Of a stretch of DNA of 53,550 nt, positions 18,624 through 26,911 are shown piece by piece. This DNA is from Kordiimonadales bacterium (GTDB lineage Bacteria; Pseudomonadota; Alphaproteobacteria; Sphingomonadales; Kordiimonadaceae). Below the pieces are notes generated by a model. It had not been told where the DNA came from and did no database searches. It saw only the letters and a program-made list of their open reading frames with translations. Position 1 is the stretch's first letter. Each line of letters opens with the position of its first letter. The stretch is taken from NCBI GenBank assembly GCA_002401685.1, contig NVTU01000013.1, positions 2,236 to 55,785 on the forward strand, in the 5' to 3' direction. Position numbers and translations under genes: made by a program.

Positions 18624-20372
18624 TTGGTTGAAACGGACGCAATGACTGAAGTGACACCTACACTCGATCCAACGCTGCCACGGCGGCTCGCGGATTTTGA
18701 TACACTGGTTGAAGCCATCGAGTATGCTGCTCGTGGCAAGCGCGGTGCTAACTTTTTTAACGCTAAGGGCGAGGTCACAGACTCTGTGACTTGGGCCGAG
18801 ATTTGCGTACGAGCGAAGGTTATCGGGCGCAAGCTTGTGGGCCTTGGCTTTAAAAAGGGCGACCGTATAGCGCTGATCGCAGAGACCAGCGCTAACTTCG
18901 TTAGCTTTTTTGTTGGCTGCCAATATGCCAGCGTTCTTCCTGTACCTTTGCCTTTACCAACGTCTTTCGGCGGTAAAGTTGGCTATGTGTCCCAACTGCA
19001 GATGCAGATGAAAAGTTGCGACGCGAACGGTATTATGGCGCCAGTGTTCATGGACGAGATTATCAACGAAGCCAAAGAAGGCCTCGACTTAATCTTCACG
19101 GGCTCACTGGATGATTATCTAGCGACAGATGCTGATGCTGAACACTGTCTGCCAACACCGGATGACTTGGCCTACTTACAGTATTCTTCAGGCAGCACAC
19201 GTTTTCCGCACGGCGTTGCCGTGACACAGCGGTCACTTTTGGCTAATACGCACGGCATGAGTAAACACGGCGTACCACTCATCGAAACCGACCGCGTTGT
19301 TTCTTGGCTACCATTTTATCATGACATGGGCCTCGTTGGCACCTTAATGACATCGCTTACCTGCCAGATCTCGGTTGATTTTATCCCGACGGAAGAATTT
19401 GCACGTCGCCCCCTCAGTTGGCTACGCGTTCTTAGCGCCACTAAAGGCACAATGACCTATAGCCCCACTTTCGGTTATGACATCTGTGCGCGCCGCGCCG
19501 CAATGCGCTCCAGTGCACTCGAAGGCCTTGACCTAAGCAACGTACGTGTCGCAGGCATTGGTGCTGAAATGATCCGCCCAGATGTGCTTCGATTATTTGC
19601 TGAAACCTTTGAGCCCATCGGCTTCTCAAAATTGGCATTTCTGCCTAGTTATGGCCTTGCGGAATGCACACTTGGCGTTAGCTTTGGCCGCATCGGTGTC
19701 GGCATTGAAATTGATATGGTTGAAGAGCATTCCCTCACGGGGGAAAACCAATTTCTTTCAAAAGCCAGTAAAGACGGTCGGATGCGCGAAGTTGTCAATT
19801 GCGGCACGCCACTTCCAGAATATGACATTGAAATTCGCAATGAAGATGATGTAGCGCTTGCTCCTGAAAAGGTTGGCCGTATTTATTTGCGCGGCACTTC
19901 GGTGATGCGTGAATATTTCAATGATCCAGAGACAACAAGGGCCGTACTCAGCCCTGAAGGCTGGTTAGACACTGGCGATATGGGTTATCTGAAGGGCGGC
20001 GATATTTTCATCGTTGGCCGTGCCAAAGACCTTATCATTGTCAACGGCAAAAACCATTGGCCGCAAGACATCGAATGGGCAGCAGAACAGCTGGAGGAAT
20101 TGAAGACAGGCGACGTTGTTGCCATCTCGGCTCCGGGCGATAACGCTGAAGAAGTACCTATGGTGCTAGTTCAGTGCCGCACCTCTGATTTAGCGTTGCG
20201 GGCCAAAATGACGGACGATATCCGGCAGAAGATAATGCAATCAACAGGGGTGACATGTTTGGTTGAATTGGTAGGACCTCGTGCCCTGCCCCGCACGTCT
20301 TCAGGCAAATTAAGCCGCGTGAAAGCACGTGCGCTCTATATGTCGGGCCAATTACAAGCCATCGCCAGCTAA
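18624..20372 (+). CDS. Fatty acyl-AMP ligase / acyl-ACP synthetase (sphingolipid AasR-like)
   Basis: A 582-residue ANL-superfamily adenylating enzyme. It has the P-loop YSSGSTRFPHG (187-197), the SWLPFYHDMGLVGT motif characteristic of fatty-acyl-AMP ligases, LPSYGLAECTL, WLDTGDMGYL and the C-terminal PRTSSGKLSR lysine. It would activate a fatty acid and load it on the acyl carrier protein encoded two genes downstream. The start is TTG 18624 (GAGAAG upstream) or ATG 18642 (weaker site). First gene of a four-gene run with cerR-like, acp and spt. Caulobacter ceramide synthesis needs an equivalent acyl-ACP synthetase, which supports the role; substrate chain length is unknown. Confidence 0.9.
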   Translation: MVETDAMTEVTPTLDPTLPRRLADFDTLVEAIEYAARGKRGANFFNAKGEVTDSVTWAEICVRAKVIGRKLVGLGFKKGDRIALIAETSANFVSFFVGCQYASVLPVPLPLPTSFGGKVGYVSQLQMQMKSCDANGIMAPVFMDEIINEAKEGLDLIFTGSLDDYLATDADAEHCLPTPDDLAYLQYSSGSTRFPHGVAVTQRSLLANTHGMSKHGVPLIETDRVVSWLPFYHDMGLVGTLMTSLTCQISVDFIPTEEFARRPLSWLRVLSATKGTMTYSPTFGYDICARRAAMRSSALEGLDLSNVRVAGIGAEMIRPDVLRLFAETFEPIGFSKLAFLPSYGLAECTLGVSFGRIGVGIEIDMVEEHSLTGENQFLSKASKDGRMREVVNCGTPLPEYDIEIRNEDDVALAPEKVGRIYLRGTSVMREYFNDPETTRAVLSPEGWLDTGDMGYLKGGDIFIVGRAKDLIIVNGKNHWPQDIEWAAEQLEELKTGDVVAISAPGDNAEEVPMVLVQCRTSDLALRAKMTDDIRQKIMQSTGVTCLVELVGPRALPRTSSGKLSRVKARALYMSGQLQAIAS

Positions 20373-20376
20373 CATC

Positions 20377-21330
20377 ATGGCTAAAAAGTCCACTGGTATA
20401 AAACCGACCGTTGTTGCCTTAACCGGCGGCACGGGTTTTCTTGGCGGGCATATGCTCACCAAACTGCTCGCCGCAGGCTTTCACGTTCGCGCGCTGACAC
20501 GGCGGCCACAAGCGGACCGCGACTGCGTTGAGTGGATCGACGGCTCGCTGTCCGATGAAGCAAGTCTTTTCAAGTTATGTTCGGGCGCTGATCGCCTGAT
20601 CAACCTAGCGGGCCTAACAAAAGCCCTGAGCCGAAATATTTTCTTTGATGTGAATGTCGGCGGCAGCAAATTACTGTTTGAAGCTGCGGCTAAGGCTGGC
20701 GTGACACACGTTATGCATATTTCCAGTTTAGCCGCACGCGAACCGCGTCTGTCGCATTACGGTGCCAGCAAAGCTGGCACTGAAATGCTGCTAACAGCCC
20801 GTAAGTGGCCGTTTTCCTGGACCATTGTACGCCCACCAGCCATTTACGGCCCCGGCGATAAAGAAATATTCAAGCTGCTTAGAGCAGCGAAGTATGGTTT
20901 CCTTCCCTGGGCAGGCAGCACCAAGAACCGCTTTTCCATGATCCACGGCGAAGACCTCGCAGCCGCAATCACACAGTTATCTTATGAGACAAACCACACA
21001 GCCATATTCGAAATCGATGACGGTAAGACAGGTGGTTACAAGCTCAGCGACGTGGCTGAAGCGCTTGCAAACGATAAAGGCAAGTTGCCGAAAGCGTTCG
21101 CTGTGCCCTTTTGGGCGCTCGGAACTGTTGGCGCAATAAACGGCATTATTGCCAGCGCCATCAACCGGCCAGCAATGCTTACGCTGTCTTCGGCTTCCTA
21201 TATGTGCCATCCTGACTGGACAGTACGCGAAAGACGCCGCCCTAACATTGCCAATTGGACGCCTCAATTTGATCTTAAATCAGGCCTAAAGCATACGCTT
21301 GACTGGTATAAGAAAAACGGGCTTTTATGA
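20377..21330 (+). CDS. Extended SDR reductase, CerR-like (ceramide pathway)
   Basis: A 317-residue NAD(P)-dependent extended short-chain dehydrogenase. The nucleotide-binding motif is TGGTGFLGG (16-24), with the catalytic SS...YGASK triad (S116/S117, Y128, K132) and IVRPPAIYGPGD. ATG 20377 is used, 4 bp after the ligase stop; an in-frame start further upstream would overlap the ligase and lacks support. In Caulobacter an epimerase-like SDR (CerR) reduces the 3-keto group of oxidised ceramide and is encoded beside spt. The conserved gene order here argues for the same role; the ketone reduction itself is inferred. Confidence 0.87.
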   Translation: MAKKSTGIKPTVVALTGGTGFLGGHMLTKLLAAGFHVRALTRRPQADRDCVEWIDGSLSDEASLFKLCSGADRLINLAGLTKALSRNIFFDVNVGGSKLLFEAAAKAGVTHVMHISSLAAREPRLSHYGASKAGTEMLLTARKWPFSWTIVRPPAIYGPGDKEIFKLLRAAKYGFLPWAGSTKNRFSMIHGEDLAAAITQLSYETNHTAIFEIDDGKTGGYKLSDVAEALANDKGKLPKAFAVPFWALGTVGAINGIIASAINRPAMLTLSSASYMCHPDWTVRERRRPNIANWTPQFDLKSGLKHTLDWYKKNGLL

Positions 21331-21400
21331 TTGGATAGTTCCCGATATAAGAACGGTAACTTTCTACTTCAACATTCCACGAATTACGCAGGCGAACATT

Positions 21401-21646
21401 ATGGCCGATGCCAAAATACTCGAAAAAATCTCAGCGATCATCACTCCTATCAACCGCAAGGGGGTGGCGCTCACGGGTGCAACGTCTTTTGCAGTAGACT
21501 TAGAGTTTGATAGCCTAACTGTTATGGATATGGTTGCTGATATCGAAGATGAATTTGACATCATCCTGCCACTCAATCTTTTGCCAGATTTAGAGACCAT
21601 TCAGCATTTAGTTGATGCCGTAGAAAAAATCCTAAGCGAGAGCTAA
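21401..21646 (+). CDS. Acyl carrier protein, sphingolipid-dedicated
   Basis: An 81-residue acidic carrier protein with the phosphopantetheine serine in EFDSLTVMDMV (S38) and the usual helix II/III pattern (DIEDEFDIILP). ATG 21401 gives the normal ACP length; the open frame begins 102 bases earlier but that extension overlaps the SDR gene and has no ACP character. It sits between cerR-like and spt, and in Caulobacter a specialised ACP in the same position is needed for ceramide synthesis. It likely presents the acyl chain condensed by serine palmitoyltransferase. The stop is 4 bp before the spt start. Confidence 0.93.
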   Translation: MADAKILEKISAIITPINRKGVALTGATSFAVDLEFDSLTVMDMVADIEDEFDIILPLNLLPDLETIQHLVDAVEKILSES

Positions 21647-21650
21647 CTTC

Positions 21651-22856
21651 ATGGACTTATTCGATAAGTTTGACGGCGTAGCCGCGCTGCACGCCTCTTT
21701 GCCTTTCAAGGACGTTGATCCTTTTAAAGTTGTGATGGACAAAATTTTGTCTGAAACAGTTGCTGTTATCAATGGCCGTGAGACCATTATGGCGGGCACC
21801 AACAATTATATGGGCATGACCTTCAACGAAGAAGCGATGGAAGCTGCTAAGGCTGCCATTGACGCTTACGGCACCGGCACCACGGGCTCACGGGTCCTAA
21901 ACGGCACCTACGGCATCCACAAGGAACTTGAAGCGACGCTGTGCGAGTTTTACGACACAGAACACTGTATGGTGTTCTCGACCGGGTACCAGGCGACACT
22001 TGGCCTTGTTTCTGCACTTGGCGGCAAGGATGACTATATTATCATCGATGCTGACTGCCACGCCTCCATTTATGACGGCTGCTCAATGAGCAACGCCACC
22101 ATCGTGCGCTTTAAGCATAACGATGTTGAGAATATGGAGAGGCGCCTCAAGCGCATTCCTGAAGGCGCAAACAAGCTTGTGGTTGTTGAAGGCATGTATT
22201 CCATGCTGGGCGACGCCGCACCGCTCAAGGAAATGCTAGAGGTCGCTAAGAAGTACGGCTGCATGACGCTCGTTGATGAAGCCCACTCAATGGGTTTCTG
22301 CGGTGAAAAAGGCCGTGGCATAGCGGAAGAACTTGGCGTTGAGCACCTAGCGGATATCGTCGTCGGCACTTTTTCCAAGTCGGTTGGTACAGTTGGCGGC
22401 TTTGCAGTTTCCAATCACCCAAAGTTCGATATTTTGCGCTTTGTTTGTAGGCCTTACATTTTCACGGCCAGCCTGCCGCCGAGCGTGATTGCATCCGCCA
22501 CGGCGGCAATTAAAGCCATCAGCCGGTCAGGCAACCGCCGGGCACATCTGTGGGAAAACGCTCGCCGCTTGCATGCGGGACTCAAGTCAGCCGGTTTTGA
22601 TATGTGCACGAACACAGCGGAAAGCCCAATCGTGGCGGTGCACTTGCCAGACCCTGACGTCGGCACTCGCTTTTGGGAGCAACTGCTGGAAGAAGGCGTT
22701 TACGCCAACATGGCGGCCCCGCCAGCAACACCTTCGGGCGTGTTCCTGATGCGTGTAAGCGTATGCGCACAGCATACCACTGATCAGATTGATGAGATCA
22801 TCAAGCGCTTTAAAGTCACGGCCGAAAAAGTAGCGCTAGAGCTGCGCAACACATAG
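21651..22856 (+). CDS. spt: Serine palmitoyltransferase
   Basis: A 401-residue alpha-oxoamine synthase condensing L-serine with an activated palmitoyl group to 3-ketosphinganine, the first step of sphingolipid synthesis. Diagnostic residues are the PLP lysine in GTFSKSVGTVGGF (K243), the stacking histidine in DADCHAS (H137), VDEAHSMG (D209, H212) and TGSRVLNGTYGIH. The GTFSKSVGT context is that of soluble bacterial SPT rather than KBL or BioF. The acidic N terminus and the upstream ACP suggest acyl-ACP as donor. Last gene of the operon; a terminator at 22882-22908 follows. Confidence 0.93.
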   Translation: MDLFDKFDGVAALHASLPFKDVDPFKVVMDKILSETVAVINGRETIMAGTNNYMGMTFNEEAMEAAKAAIDAYGTGTTGSRVLNGTYGIHKELEATLCEFYDTEHCMVFSTGYQATLGLVSALGGKDDYIIIDADCHASIYDGCSMSNATIVRFKHNDVENMERRLKRIPEGANKLVVVEGMYSMLGDAAPLKEMLEVAKKYGCMTLVDEAHSMGFCGEKGRGIAEELGVEHLADIVVGTFSKSVGTVGGFAVSNHPKFDILRFVCRPYIFTASLPPSVIASATAAIKAISRSGNRRAHLWENARRLHAGLKSAGFDMCTNTAESPIVAVHLPDPDVGTRFWEQLLEEGVYANMAAPPATPSGVFLMRVSVCAQHTTDQIDEIIKRFKVTAEKVALELRNT

Positions 22857-22881
22857 AACGCCACAGTGAAACTAATAAATT

Positions 22882-22908
22882 AGGCGCCTACTTGAAGGCG
22901 CCTTTTTT
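22882..22908 (+). terminator. Terminator of the spt operon, overlapping the convergent gene
   Basis: Stem AGGCGCC (22882-22888) with GGCGCCT (22897-22903), an 8-nt loop, and T run 22903-22908. The downstream half of the hairpin lies inside the last codons (GAFK and stop) of the convergent Tam41-like gene, so coding sequence doubles as terminator. Confidence 0.85.
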
Positions 22909-23823
22909 GCGTAAATTCCAGAAAAGGGAAATACCCGCGATAATCGGGTGCTTGCGCATCCAGTCTTTAACTTCGATCTCAACACCAGAATGGCGGCGAA
23001 TTTTCCAAGCGATATAGTCGATACCGCCATCAAACGTGGCGGAAGCCTTCAATAAGCGCAGAAAGCTAACAAGCTTCCCGTTCCAGCGCCGCGCCAACCA
23101 TTTCATGCGAGGCGCAAAGGCGTCCTTCTGTTTCGCTAAAGGACGCTTTGGGGCTTGCGCAGCGTCAACACCCAAACATTTGAGTGCCAGCGGCGTCAGA
23201 GCGTCATACCGCTCCATATCCAGCAGGTATATCTCGCGGCCCTTACCGCGGGGTTCAGAACGGAGCTCAGAGGCATAAGTCTGCTCGAAAGCTTCAACCC
23301 ACAAATCACTGCTTTCCACAGCCCAGGGCTTGAGAGCCAATAAATTGGCCAACATGGTCGACACCGCCTGCGCGACACTATTTTCTACTGACGCCAAGGA
23401 GATGTCGTCGCGCGGGATGATAAATTTGCACGGCTGACAGAAACGTGCCCACACGGATACGTTCAGGCAACTCGGGCTGGTACGGTCTGCTAAATCCTGA
23501 AGCGATAAAACCGCATATTTTGAGCGAACAACCATGCCGCCCACATCAATCTCGTGGTAAAACACGTTAGGTGGCAGCATTTTATTGGCAAAAGAGAGCC
23601 CCCAAGTACCGTAAGCCTTGCGGTAATCATCAACAATTACATAAAAATCGAGGATTTTATCTTCGATTTCACCTGTTCGTAGACAAGATCCATAAAAAAT
23701 TACGCCCATAACACTATGGCCGTACCGGCGCCCAATGTCTTTGGCTGCAGTTTCTACTTCTTTTGGTACCGCGCGCTCCCATTCATCATGAATAAAAGCG
23801 GCCAATAAGGCGTTATCGGTCAT
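22888..23823 (-). CDS. Tam41-like nucleotidyltransferase (candidate lipid/head-group cytidylyltransferase)
   Basis: A 311-residue protein of the polymerase-beta nucleotidyltransferase fold. It has the GS motif in VIFYGSCLR (G45-S46), metal-ligand ILDFYVIVDD (D59, D65/D66), and then VFYHEIDVGGMVVRSKYAVL, CQPCKFI and a serine/alanine-rich helix ending near SDLWVEAFEQTYASELR. By memory comparison this order matches mitochondrial Tam41/TAMM41, the CTP:phosphatidate cytidylyltransferase. It starts 4 bp after the stop of the DAGK-family kinase, so the two form an operon. I infer that it makes a CDP-activated lipid or head group for sphingolipid or phospholipid decoration; the substrate is unproven. 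Confidence 0.75.
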   Translation of the reverse strand: MTDNALLAAFIHDEWERAVPKEVETAAKDIGRRYGHSVMGVIFYGSCLRTGEIEDKILDFYVIVDDYRKAYGTWGLSFANKMLPPNVFYHEIDVGGMVVRSKYAVLSLQDLADRTSPSCLNVSVWARFCQPCKFIIPRDDISLASVENSVAQAVSTMLANLLALKPWAVESSDLWVEAFEQTYASELRSEPRGKGREIYLLDMERYDALTPLALKCLGVDAAQAPKRPLAKQKDAFAPRMKWLARRWNGKLVSFLRLLKASATFDGGIDYIAWKIRRHSGVEIEVKDWMRKHPIIAGISLFWNLRKKGAFK

Positions 23824-23827
23824 AAGA

Positions 23828-24826
23828 TTAAGTCAGCGCAACAAAAGCCAGCGCTTTATCGCCGCGCAGCAAAATCGGTTTACCCGGTAGCGGATGATAA
23901 ATTTCGCCGTCGAGTGTTACAGGATCCGTTCCTTCGATACGCACTTCATCACCTTTGCGAACATGCGTCCCTTCAATCGACTTCTCACCGAATGCGCCAA
24001 AGATCAACCCTTTGATAGCCCGGAAAAAATTCTTGCCGCCAACCTCAATCGCAGCGAAGCGAAGGCCACCGACGCCCGATGTGCCGTAGGGCTTTAGCCC
24101 CAAGAGGAGTTTATTAAGAGTAGTCGTAATAACTGCAGAATATTGGCCAGACATACGGCCGTGGCCGGGCAAATTAATCGCCATTGGGTCAGAAATTAGC
24201 AATTCCTTGGATTTCCCGACGCCGAATGCAGCGGTAGTCAGCTTAAAAGCGGCTGCCAAATGGGCCAAACTGTTCGGCAAGCCTTTTGAATATGCGTTTT
24301 CGCGGCACCAGAAGATGCCTTTAACAATACCAGCGGCCCCAAAGAAAGTACCCACACGCGGCAATTCGCCATCGCCCAGATCCATCTCAATCAGGTTTCT
24401 TGATTGCAGACTTTCTTCAATACGGTTCTCACGTGCAATTTTCAGCAGTTTCTGGAGCACCTTAGTGGGCTTGCCCTTAGAGCCAAAGTCCGCTGCCGTC
24501 ATATTGGTTTTGCCACCCGGCAGAAACGCAATCGGCGGAATTTTGGTAAAGTGACTTTTGTAAAGAATAGAGGCGAGCACTGCGCCGATTGTGCCGTCAC
24601 CGCCGTTGATGATCAGCATCGCAGGGTTTGCTTTCCCGAATAGCGACAAGGCTTCATCTACGGTATCAATGCCGTTCAGCTCAAAGTGTACAACATTCGC
24701 ACTCGCTTCAACAAGCGCACGTACTGCTTCCATACCGCCAGCATTAGTGCTGCTAAGCGGGTTAGAAATGATTGCTACAAGCGGTATTTCAACGCCGTCT
24801 TTTAACGGTATCTTTTCCAGCTGCAT
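23828..24826 (-). CDS. DAGK-catalytic-domain lipid kinase (ceramide-kinase candidate)
   Basis: A 332-residue member of the diacylglycerol/sphingosine/ceramide kinase fold. The nucleotide-binding loop is LIINGGDGTIGAVL (N74-T79), with FLPGGKTNMTA, a central beta domain containing GFFGAAG-like TFFGAAGIVKG, and the C-terminal DPVTLDGEIY motif that closes YegS/DagK-type proteins. In Caulobacter a kinase of this superfamily phosphorylates ceramide as the first step to anionic sphingolipids. Being next to spt and coupled to a Tam41-like gene makes ceramide or a sphingoid base the leading substrate guess; diacylglycerol remains possible. Confidence 0.85.
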   Translation of the reverse strand: MQLEKIPLKDGVEIPLVAIISNPLSSTNAGGMEAVRALVEASANVVHFELNGIDTVDEALSLFGKANPAMLIINGGDGTIGAVLASILYKSHFTKIPPIAFLPGGKTNMTAADFGSKGKPTKVLQKLLKIARENRIEESLQSRNLIEMDLGDGELPRVGTFFGAAGIVKGIFWCRENAYSKGLPNSLAHLAAAFKLTTAAFGVGKSKELLISDPMAINLPGHGRMSGQYSAVITTTLNKLLLGLKPYGTSGVGGLRFAAIEVGGKNFFRAIKGLIFGAFGEKSIEGTHVRKGDEVRIEGTDPVTLDGEIYHPLPGKPILLRGDKALAFVALT

Positions 24827-24852
24827 GCCAGAAGCGCTCCCTTTAAATCAAA

Positions 24853-24887
24853 ACTAAAAACAATCAGCACTAAAAACTAAAGTGCTG
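24853..24887 (-). terminator. Probable terminator after the DUF2141 gene
   Basis: Stem CAGCACT (24865-24871) with AGTGCTG (24881-24887). On the minus strand it is followed by ATTGTTTTTAGTTTT. It separates the DUF2141 gene from the kinase gene. A second 9-bp repeat, ATAAGTCAA / TTGACTTAT (24903-24911, 24933-24941), lies just upstream of it. Confidence 0.55.
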
Positions 24888-24950
24888 TGAGCTTTAAAAA
24901 ATATAAGTCAATTGCGGCTTACATAGACTCATTTGACTTATTTTTCAAGG

Positions 24951-25517
24951 CTAGCGTCGTCTGAGCTTGCGACGCTTCTTGGCTTTTTCTTCATCAGCAC
25001 CGAAAATATACTTCAGTTTCACCGAAACTTCGCTGACACCTTCAGGTACATTAACCATAACTTCTTCACCGTCCGGCGGGCCAAAGCCCAGGGACGGATT
25101 ATTGGAAAAGCCAAATCCTTCAGAGAAAAAGTCAGCTTTACCGTTTGCATTGATGTCGTGCATAATCACAAGAGCGAAAGTTCCTGCACTAGGGAGCGGC
25201 ACACATATATTCTGCTCATCGTCCAAAGCAACAGGCACATCAACACGCACCAGTTTTTTGCCTTTTTCTAAAAACTCATCAGGATCAGAACTATAAATCT
25301 GCGCCCGTAGGTTTCCCTCTTTCGCTCGGATATTTTCCACCCGGACATTAAGCGCCGCGCCGCCCGCTCCAGCGTCGCACGTGCTTACCGGTGCAATTTT
25401 CGGGGACTGCGCAACGGCACGCCCCACAAAGGCCGCGTTACCTGCTAAAATAGACAAACCACATAAAACCAATGCCTTAGTGGCAAAACTCGGTACAAAA
25501 GATGCCAAACGGGGCAT
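24951..25517 (-). CDS. DUF2141 exported protein
   Basis: A 188-residue protein with a signal peptide (about 1-32, MPRLASFVPSF then a hydrophobic core ending AVAQ) and a DUF2141 domain: NLRAQIYSSDPDEFL, VIMHDINANGKADFF and GFGFSNNPSLGFGPP. The family is periplasmic with an immunoglobulin-like or transthyretin-like look and unknown function. It ends in a basic tail (KAKKRRKLRRR). ATG 25517 has GGAG 8 nt upstream and gives a clean signal peptide; the frame extends further upstream without one. Divergent from the lptF-like operon. Confidence 0.85.
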   Translation of the reverse strand: MPRLASFVPSFATKALVLCGLSILAGNAAFVGRAVAQSPKIAPVSTCDAGAGGAALNVRVENIRAKEGNLRAQIYSSDPDEFLEKGKKLVRVDVPVALDDEQNICVPLPSAGTFALVIMHDINANGKADFFSEGFGFSNNPSLGFGPPDGEEVMVNVPEGVSEVSVKLKYIFGADEEKAKKRRKLRRR

Positions 25518-25714
25518 ATAAATCTCCAAAAAACATTCGCTACTACCTCCTGAAATGCCGCTGGATGGTGGCGAAATTAAGGTCGGTATGACGTCTAAAA
25601 GAGTTAGAGGCAACATGATTTCGTCACCATTGGGGTTTGTTATCTGTTAAAACTTTACGTGAAAGTAGTGAAAACACGCTTGATTAGTTAACAGAACAGG
25701 TGTAGCGCCAAGCT
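25518..25714. promoter_or_regulatory. Divergent promoter region with an 8-bp dyad
   Basis: Between the DUF2141 gene and the lptF-like operon. Arms TCTGTTAA (25643-25650) and TTAACAGA (25688-25695) form a perfect dyad with 37 bases between, ending 19 bases before the lptF-like ATG. This could be an operator or a long-spaced hairpin in the leader. Confidence 0.35.
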
Positions 25715-26911
25715 ATGTTTACCCGAATAGACCGCTATATAATAAAACAGGTTAGTGCCCCGCTTTTTGCGACACTGGGCCTCGCTGCGCTTTTGCTCAT
25801 ATTGGAGAAAATGCTGCGGCTATTTGACTTTGTCATGAACCAGGGCGGCCCAGCCAATGTGGTTTTCAAAATGCTTGTCAGCATGGCGCCGCTGTATATG
25901 GGCCTGGCGTTGCCGGTGGGCTTATTGCTCGGCGTCTTACTAGCCTTCCGCAAGCTATCCCTTTCAAGTGAATATGATGCTATTACATCGTCTGGGGTTG
26001 GCTTGCCGCGTCTGATGCGGCCTCTTCTGGTGATGGCTTTTTTACTGGCTATCGTCAACACGGCCCTTGTTGGATGGATACAACCCCACAGCATCTACAC
26101 CTACCGCACCCTTGAGTTTGACCTCAGAAGTGGTGCGCTTGGTGCCAGCATCCGGGTTGGCGAGTTCATTGAGATTGGTGAAGGCGTAACGCTGCTTGTA
26201 GAAGAGAGTTACGAGCAAGGCGCCGAACTGCGCGGTATATTTATGGAGCGGCCCGATGGTCCCAACGGCGAAGGCCGCATTGCGGTTACTGCTGAGCGTG
26301 GGGGATTCTATTCAACAGGGAATAACCACACCGTTTTATTACGGCTTTTCAACGGTGTGATCGCCAACTTCAGTGAAAACCAAAGTAAACCGCGCGTAGC
26401 CCGTTTTGAGCGCTTTGATTTCCCAATCAACCTCCCTACACGGGATAATTTCATCGAACGCGGCGGGGATGAGCGCGAAAAAACACTGCCCGAGCTGTTT
26501 ACAGAGCGCAATACTGCCCCCACCAGTCAAGAACGCGCGACTTATAATGCCAATTTCCATTGGCGCCTGATGCATAGCCTCAGCTTTTTCATTCTACCGT
26601 TTCTTGCTGTACCAATGGGCCTCACCAACAAACGCACAGGACGCGCAACGGGTATCCCCATCGGCATGACGCTCTTGATCGTCTATAACGAGCTAATGGA
26701 GGGCATGCGCACCGTCGTAGAAAACGGAGCTTCCCCTTTCGCCTCGATCTGGCTGCTATTTGTGGGTTTTGGCGCGCTAAGCTATTTCTTCTACAGGATT
26801 GCAGCCTTCAAGGCTGGCGGCGAACCGCTGGCCCTTGTGGACAGCCTGTGGGCTGCGCTAAGCGGGCCAATTAAACGGGCCGGCAAACGCCTAATGGGAG
26901 TAACCGAATAA
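25715..26911 (+). CDS. LptF-like permease (YjgP/YjgQ family)
   Basis: A 398-residue inner-membrane protein with the YjgP/YjgQ layout: two or three N-terminal helices (from IDRYIIKQVSAPLFATLGLAALLL), a periplasmic jellyroll region (about 130-280) and C-terminal helices (from LSFFILPFLAVPMGL). Together with LptG this family forms the permease that extracts lipopolysaccharide from the inner membrane. The TAA stop shares one base with the ATG of the next gene. Unlike most alphaproteobacterial lptFG pairs it is not followed by lptD/surA/pdxA but by a Wzx flippase, inside a sphingolipid locus, so it may serve a lipid other than LPS. Confidence 0.88.
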   Translation: MFTRIDRYIIKQVSAPLFATLGLAALLLILEKMLRLFDFVMNQGGPANVVFKMLVSMAPLYMGLALPVGLLLGVLLAFRKLSLSSEYDAITSSGVGLPRLMRPLLVMAFLLAIVNTALVGWIQPHSIYTYRTLEFDLRSGALGASIRVGEFIEIGEGVTLLVEESYEQGAELRGIFMERPDGPNGEGRIAVTAERGGFYSTGNNHTVLLRLFNGVIANFSENQSKPRVARFERFDFPINLPTRDNFIERGGDEREKTLPELFTERNTAPTSQERATYNANFHWRLMHSLSFFILPFLAVPMGLTNKRTGRATGIPIGMTLLIVYNELMEGMRTVVENGASPFASIWLLFVGFGALSYFFYRIAAFKAGGEPLALVDSLWAALSGPIKRAGKRLMGVTE

